Below, one piece after another: positions 29,237-32,824 of a stretch of DNA of 32,824 nucleotides. How positions within the stretch are numbered: the stretch's first letter is position 1; each line of letters starts with the position of its first letter. Origin of the DNA: Mycobacterium gordonae (lineage in GTDB: Bacteria > Actinomycetota > Actinomycetes > Mycobacteriales > Mycobacteriaceae). The position numbers and the translations under genes were made by a program. The notes beneath the pieces are model-generated. The model saw only the letters and a program-made list of their open reading frames with translations. It did no database searches and was not told the origin of the DNA. The stretch covers positions 1-32,824 of the forward strand of contig NZ_LQOY01000094.1 of the NCBI RefSeq assembly GCF_002101675.1, read 5' to 3'.

Positions 29237-30271
29237 TTGCTAACAGCGAGGCCGAGCCGTCTTGGTCAGGTAATTGCTTATTTTGCGAGTTTGCTGACCC
29301 TGCTCGCATTCGTCGCGGGATGTTCGTCTAATCCGCTCGACTCCGCGCCGCCTACCATCGCACCCGCGCAGCCGGCCGTCTCCCCACCGGCCCAGGATCC
29401 CGCCGGCGTCGTGCGGCCCCTGGGCGGCCGCCCACAAAGCGCCCTGTTCGACGCCGGTTCCCAGCAGCTGGTGGTGCTGTCCCCTGCCGATGACACCGCG
29501 GGGCCGGCGAGCGTCGCGGTACTCGGCACCCAAGGCGCAGCGCGGGTGATCACGCTGCCTGGCCCGGCCACCGCCATGACCAGCGACGGGCAGGGCACGG
29601 TCTATCTGTCGGGGCGCGACGGCTACGTCACGCTCAACCTGGGCAACGGACAGAGTGCCGCGACGACCGTCGAGGGCGGTCACGAGTTCACCGCTATCGC
29701 TCGCCGAGCCGACGGCCGGCTGGTGCTGGGTACCGCCGACGGCGCGGTGTACACATTGGCCGCCGACGGCGCGGTGGCCAACCGCAACAAGATCTTCGCG
29801 CGCGTGGACGCCCTTGCCGCTCAGGGCAATACGACGGTAGTGCTGGATCGTGGTCAGACGTCAGTGACCACCATCGGACCCGACGGGCGCGCTGCGCAAT
29901 CGCTGCGGGCCGGCGAAGGCGCCACCACGCTGGCCGCCGACCCGCAGGGGCGGGCCCTCGTCGCCGACACCCGCGGCGGCCAACTGCTGGTGTACGGGGT
30001 GGACCCGCTGATCCTGCGCCAGGCATTTCCGGTACGTCAGGCCCCTTACGGTCTGGCCGGGTCGCGCAATCTGGCCTGGGTGTCCCAAACGGGATCCAAC
30101 ACCGTCATTGGTTACGATCTGAGCACCGGAATACCCGTGGAAAAGGTGCGTTACCCAACCGTGCAGCAACCGAACTCCCTGGCCTACGACGACGCGTCGG
30201 ACACCTTGTACGTGGTGTCGGGGTCGGGTGCGGGGGTGCAGGTCATCGAGCGCGCGGGAAAAAGGCCGTGA
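29237..30271 (+). CDS. lppL: Lipoprotein LppL, beta-propeller-like
   Basis: This 344-aa exported lipoprotein has the signal peptide segment VIAYFASLLTLLAFVAGC, with lipobox FVAGC and lipidated Cys29. After a Pro-rich linker, repeats of about 40 residues follow: DAGSQQLVVLSPADD, SDGQGTVYLSGRDGYVTLNL, DGRLVLGTADGAVYTLAADG, DPQGRALVADTRGGQLLVYG and DDASDTLYVVSGSGAGVQVIE. This pattern fits a YVTN/NHL-type beta propeller on the cell surface. The start is TTG 29237 with GGGAGA six bases before it. Its last codons overlap the DUF5703 gene (GTGA, 4 bp), which in turn overlaps pyrD, making a three-gene operon. The binding partner is unknown. Confidence 0.88.
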   Translation: MLTARPSRLGQVIAYFASLLTLLAFVAGCSSNPLDSAPPTIAPAQPAVSPPAQDPAGVVRPLGGRPQSALFDAGSQQLVVLSPADDTAGPASVAVLGTQGAARVITLPGPATAMTSDGQGTVYLSGRDGYVTLNLGNGQSAATTVEGGHEFTAIARRADGRLVLGTADGAVYTLAADGAVANRNKIFARVDALAAQGNTTVVLDRGQTSVTTIGPDGRAAQSLRAGEGATTLAADPQGRALVADTRGGQLLVYGVDPLILRQAFPVRQAPYGLAGSRNLAWVSQTGSNTVIGYDLSTGIPVEKVRYPTVQQPNSLAYDDASDTLYVVSGSGAGVQVIERAGKRP

Positions 30272-30531
30272 ACCCGGGGCCCGCGCCACGCTGGAGCCGG
30301 CTGCCCGCCGGCTGGGAAGCCGACATGTCCGACGAGTACGAGTGGGTGCCGCTGCGACTGCCGCCCGACGTGACGCGCCTCAGCGCCTCCACCCGACTGT
30401 CCATCGAGGCCGAGTACCGCGGCTGGGAGTTGACCAGGGTGCGACTCTACACCGACGGTAGCAGGCGAGTTTTGTTGCGCCGCAAGAAGACTCGCATGGA
30501 AAATCGGTTGTCCGAACAGCCGGAACAGTGA
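30268..30531 (+). CDS. DUF5703 family small protein
   Basis: This 87-aa protein contains [20 protein letters not shown] and [31 protein letters not shown], the conserved DUF5703 pattern found upstream of pyrD in mycobacteria. It is basic at the C-terminus, cytosolic and of unknown role. The GTG at 30268 overlaps the lppL stop by 4 bp. ATG 30325 (MSDEYEW..., 68 aa) starts exactly at the conserved domain and may be the true start. The 3' end overlaps the pyrD start (GTGA 30528-30531), so it is probably coupled to pyrD translation. Confidence 0.8.
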   Translation: MNPGPAPRWSRLPAGWEADMSDEYEWVPLRLPPDVTRLSASTRLSIEAEYRGWELTRVRLYTDGSRRVLLRRKKTRMENRLSEQPEQ

Positions 30532-31622
30532 CGTCGACGTACGGACTGCTGCGCGGTCTGCTGTTCACGGTGCCGGCCGAACGCGTCCACACCCTGGTGT
30601 TCGCGGGACTGCGGGGCGCCACGGCGGCAGCGCCGGTGCGCCGGCGTCTGAGCCGGTGGCTGGGGCCGGCCGACCCGGTGCTGGCCAGCACGGTGTTCGG
30701 CGTGCGGTTTCCGGGGCCGCTGGGCCTGGCCGCCGGGTTCGACAAAGATGGAACGGGGCTATCGGTCTGGGGCGCAATGGGTTTCGGATACGCCGAGATC
30801 GGCACCGTCACCGCGCACGCCCAGCCGGGCAACCCGGAGCCGCGGTTGTTCCGGCTGCCCGAGGATCGGGCATTACTCAATCGCATGGGCTTCAACAACG
30901 ACGGCGCCGGCGCACTGGCGGCACGGCTTGCACAACACGTCCCAGACGTCCCGCTGGGCGTCAATATCGGCAAGACCAAGAACACGCCGCCCGACCAGGC
31001 CGTCGACGATTACCGTTGGAGCGCAAGGCTATTGGCGCCTCTGGCGTCGTACCTCGTGGTTAACGTCAGCTCGCCGAATACCCCGGGACTGCGCGACCTG
31101 CAGGCGGTCGAGTCGCTGCGGCCGATCCTGGCCGCGGTGCTGGCCGAAGCCTCGAGCACGCCGGTGCTGGTCAAGATCGCCCCGGATCTGTCCGATTCGG
31201 ACGTCGACGACATCGCTGATCTGGCCGTAGAACTGGGCTTGGCGGGCATCGTGGCGACCAACACCACGGTCTCGCGCGTCGGTCTGCGCACCCCGGGCGT
31301 GGAAGCGCTGGGCGCCGGGGGCATCTCGGGGCCGCCGGTGGCCCGCCGTGCCGTGGAGATCCTGCGCCGGCTCTACGACCGGGTCGGCGATCGACTGGTG
31401 CTGATCAGCGTGGGCGGCATCGAGACCGCCGACGACGCCTGGGAACGGATCACCTCGGGCGCCTCGCTGCTGCAGGGCTACACCGGGTTCATCTACGGCG
31501 GAGGGTTGTGGGCCAAGGAGATTCACGACGGCATCGCCCGCCGGTTGCATGACGGCGGATTCTCATCGCTGCGTGAGGCCGTCGGGTCGGCGGTGGTCAA
31601 CCGGGAGACGCCGCCCGGTTAG
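30528..31622 (+). CDS. pyrD: Dihydroorotate dehydrogenase (quinone), class 2, PyrD
   Basis: PyrD oxidises dihydroorotate to orotate, the fourth step of pyrimidine synthesis, passing electrons through FMN to menaquinone at the membrane. The 364-aa protein has the N-terminal helical extension (about residues 1-45) that marks class 2 enzymes and forms the quinone tunnel. [30 protein letters not shown] and [13 protein letters not shown] follow. [16 protein letters not shown] contains the catalytic Ser, and [16 protein letters not shown] and [12 protein letters not shown] lie in the FMN phosphate site. The GTG start overlaps the preceding small gene by 4 bp. The stop at 31620-31622 directly touches the stop of the PE_PGRS gene on the other strand. 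Confidence 0.96.
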   Translation: MTSTYGLLRGLLFTVPAERVHTLVFAGLRGATAAAPVRRRLSRWLGPADPVLASTVFGVRFPGPLGLAAGFDKDGTGLSVWGAMGFGYAEIGTVTAHAQPGNPEPRLFRLPEDRALLNRMGFNNDGAGALAARLAQHVPDVPLGVNIGKTKNTPPDQAVDDYRWSARLLAPLASYLVVNVSSPNTPGLRDLQAVESLRPILAAVLAEASSTPVLVKIAPDLSDSDVDDIADLAVELGLAGIVATNTTVSRVGLRTPGVEALGAGGISGPPVARRAVEILRRLYDRVGDRLVLISVGGIETADDAWERITSGASLLQGYTGFIYGGGLWAKEIHDGIARRLHDGGFSSLREAVGSAVVNRETPPG

Positions 31623-32824
31623 CTACCCGGCGGGGGCGCCGCCGCCGGCCGGTCCCGCGGCGCCGGACGGGCCGCCTGCTCCACCCGTGCCGGCGCTGCC
31701 GCCGGCACCGCCCTTGCCGCCGGTGTTGCCTGCCGCGGGTGAGCCGGGACTGCCGGCGCCGCCACCGGTGCCGGTGCTGCCCAGGCTGCCGCCGATGCCG
31801 CCGGTGCCACCCTTGCCGCCGCTGCCACCGGTCCCACCCGTGCCGCCGGTCCCGGACACCGAGTTGGCGCCGGTTCCGCCGATACCGCCGACAGCGGCAT
31901 CGCCGCCTTTGCCGCCGGCACCGCGGCTGTTCTTGGTGCCGTCACCCAGACCCCCGTTGCCGCCGACGCCGCCGTCTCCACCGGTGCCACCGATCCCGCC
32001 GTTACCTGCGGCGCCGTTGCCGGTGCCCGCTCCGCCGACTCCGCCCACGCCGGCTGACCCACCTGCTCCGCCAGTGGCGCCGGCGCCCCTGACGCTGCCG
32101 TTGCCGCCGGAGCCACCGGTTCCACCGGCGCCGCCCTGGCCGCCGACACCGCCGCTGCCGTCGCCGACTCCGCCCACGCCCCCAGCGCCGGCGATGCCGC
32201 CCGAACCGCCCTTACCGCCGACGGCGCCATCGGCCGAGGTGCTGAGGGTGTTGCTGCCGCCGCTGCCCCCGGTGCCGCCGTGGCCGCCCAGACCGCCCAG
32301 ACCGCCCTGCCCGCCCCGGACGCCGCCGATGCCCGCGCCTCCGTCGCCGCCCTGTCCTCCTGCCCCGCCGGCACCACCCTGACCGCCCGCGGTGGGTACG
32401 GGGCTCGAGACGCCTGCTTGGCCGGTGCCGCCGGTGCCGCCGGCTCCGCCGGTGCCACCCTTGCCTCCGCTACCGGTCACCCCGGCAGCGCCACCATCAG
32501 TTCCCGTCCCCGCGGCGCCGGCCAGGCCGCCGGTTCCGCCTTTGCCGCCGGCGGCACCGGTGGTGTTCACCCCGGTGCCGGTGTTACTGCCACCGGAGCC
32601 TCCGGTACCGCCCTGGCCGCCCACACCGCCCTGCCCGCCCTGGCCGCCACCGATGCCACCGAAGCCGGCACCGCCGTCGCCGCCCTGGCCGCCGGCACCG
32701 CCCTGGCCGCCTTGCATGCCGGCGGTCGGCGCAGTGCCTGACGCGCCGACTTGGCCGGTTCCGCCGGTGCCGCCGGCTCCCCCGACCCCGCCCTTGCCGC
32801 CGCTGCCGCCGTGACCGCCGGTGG
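31623..32824 (-). CDS. PE_PGRS family protein, C-terminal PGRS domain (5' end outside window)
   Basis: The minus-strand frame is open from the right edge to TAG 31623-31625, giving about 400 residues. They are nearly all Gly-Gly-X and Gly-Gly-Ala repeats ([14 protein letters not shown]), broken by short spacers with Asn, Thr, Ser and Val. This is the PGRS domain of PE_PGRS proteins, cell-envelope proteins of slow-growing mycobacteria with Ca-binding parallel beta-roll or PGII-sandwich folds. The PE domain must lie beyond the window. The Met at 32717 is internal to the repeat and not a start. The Pro-rich readings on the plus strand are the complement of the repeat. The chain ends GGGAPAG without an added C-terminal domain. 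Confidence 0.87.
   Translation of the reverse strand, partial: TGGHGGSGGKGGVGGAGGTGGTGQVGASGTAPTAGMQGGQGGAGGQGGDGGAGFGGIGGGQGGQGGVGGQGGTGGSGGSNTGTGVNTTGAAGGKGGTGGLAGAAGTGTDGGAAGVTGSGGKGGTGGAGGTGGTGQAGVSSPVPTAGGQGGAGGAGGQGGDGGAGIGGVRGGQGGLGGLGGHGGTGGSGGSNTLSTSADGAVGGKGGSGGIAGAGGVGGVGDGSGGVGGQGGAGGTGGSGGNGSVRGAGATGGAGGSAGVGGVGGAGTGNGAAGNGGIGGTGGDGGVGGNGGLGDGTKNSRGAGGKGGDAAVGGIGGTGANSVSGTGGTGGTGGSGGKGGTGGIGGSLGSTGTGGGAGSPGSPAAGNTGGKGGAGGSAGTGGAGGPSGAAGPAGGGAPAG
31623..32824. repeat. PGRS GGN-triplet repeat region
   Basis: The DNA is a tandem array of imperfect 9-base GCCACCGGC/GGCGGTGCC-like units. Blocks of about 300 bp recur: the 32290-32400 and 32630-32720 stretches encode nearly the same ...[16 protein letters not shown] series. 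Such arrays expand, contract and assemble poorly. Confidence 0.7.

Noticed and set aside
31549..32382. Proline-rich plus-strand frames at the right edge
   Set aside because: They are the complement of the Gly-rich PGRS repeat.
31623..32824. CRISPR-like periodic array
   Set aside because: The periodicity is of coding GGN triplets in one open frame, without identical repeats and unique spacers.

Overview
The window is high-GC actinobacterial DNA from a Mycobacterium. The evidence is the Pup-proteasome locus (prcA, prcB, pup, dop, mpa), the mycothiol gene mshC, a PPE protein of the PPW type at the left edge and a PE_PGRS protein at the right edge. The gene order follows the M. tuberculosis Rv2109c-Rv2139 segment (recalled from memory) with several insertions and replacements. 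The large PGRS protein points to a slow-growing species outside the tuberculosis complex. No rRNA, tRNA, CRISPR array or insertion sequence was found.

Left part (1-11.8 kb): the 3' end of a PPE gene, an unrecognised membrane protein, then the leftward proteasome cluster dop > pup > prcB > prcA. The last three genes are joined by 4-bp start/stop overlaps. Rightward come an integral membrane protein and a conserved hypothetical. The leftward ATPase gene mpa follows, then the lipoprotein lppK and a DUF503 protein. Last are leftward trmI (tRNA m1A58 methyltransferase) and a rightward RecB/Cas4-like nuclease with a four-Cys signature. Dop deamidates Pup, Mpa recognises and unfolds pupylated substrates, and PrcBA degrades them. 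The Pup ligase PafA is not in the window.

Middle (11.8-21.4 kb): an accessory insertion holds a coiled-coil protein, a CsbD-domain coiled-coil protein and a MerA/Lpd-like FAD disulfide reductase. The reductase is translationally coupled to a DUF4126 membrane protein. Then come hisG, hisE and a long-form cobalamin-dependent metH, all leftward, with a divergent PAC2-family gene. The metH leader contains what reads as an S-adenosylhomocysteine (SAH) riboswitch: P1, P2 and a pseudoknot. It is followed by a hairpin that masks the Shine-Dalgarno and cannot form together with the pseudoknot. This is the most interesting signal in the window. The MetH is also of a different subtype from the one I recall at this position in M. 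tuberculosis.

Right part (21.4-32.8 kb): a leftward mshC-SDR-FAD monooxygenase group. A second leftward group is uppP, a histidine phosphatase, a DUF3090 protein, a kinase-like SCO1664-family protein and cysQ. It is followed by a small conserved gene, the divergent lppL-DUF5703-pyrD operon, and a leftward PE_PGRS gene that abuts pyrD and runs off the window. Several genes carry a TANNNT -10 hexamer 6-8 nt before the start codon, the mark of leaderless mycobacterial transcripts.
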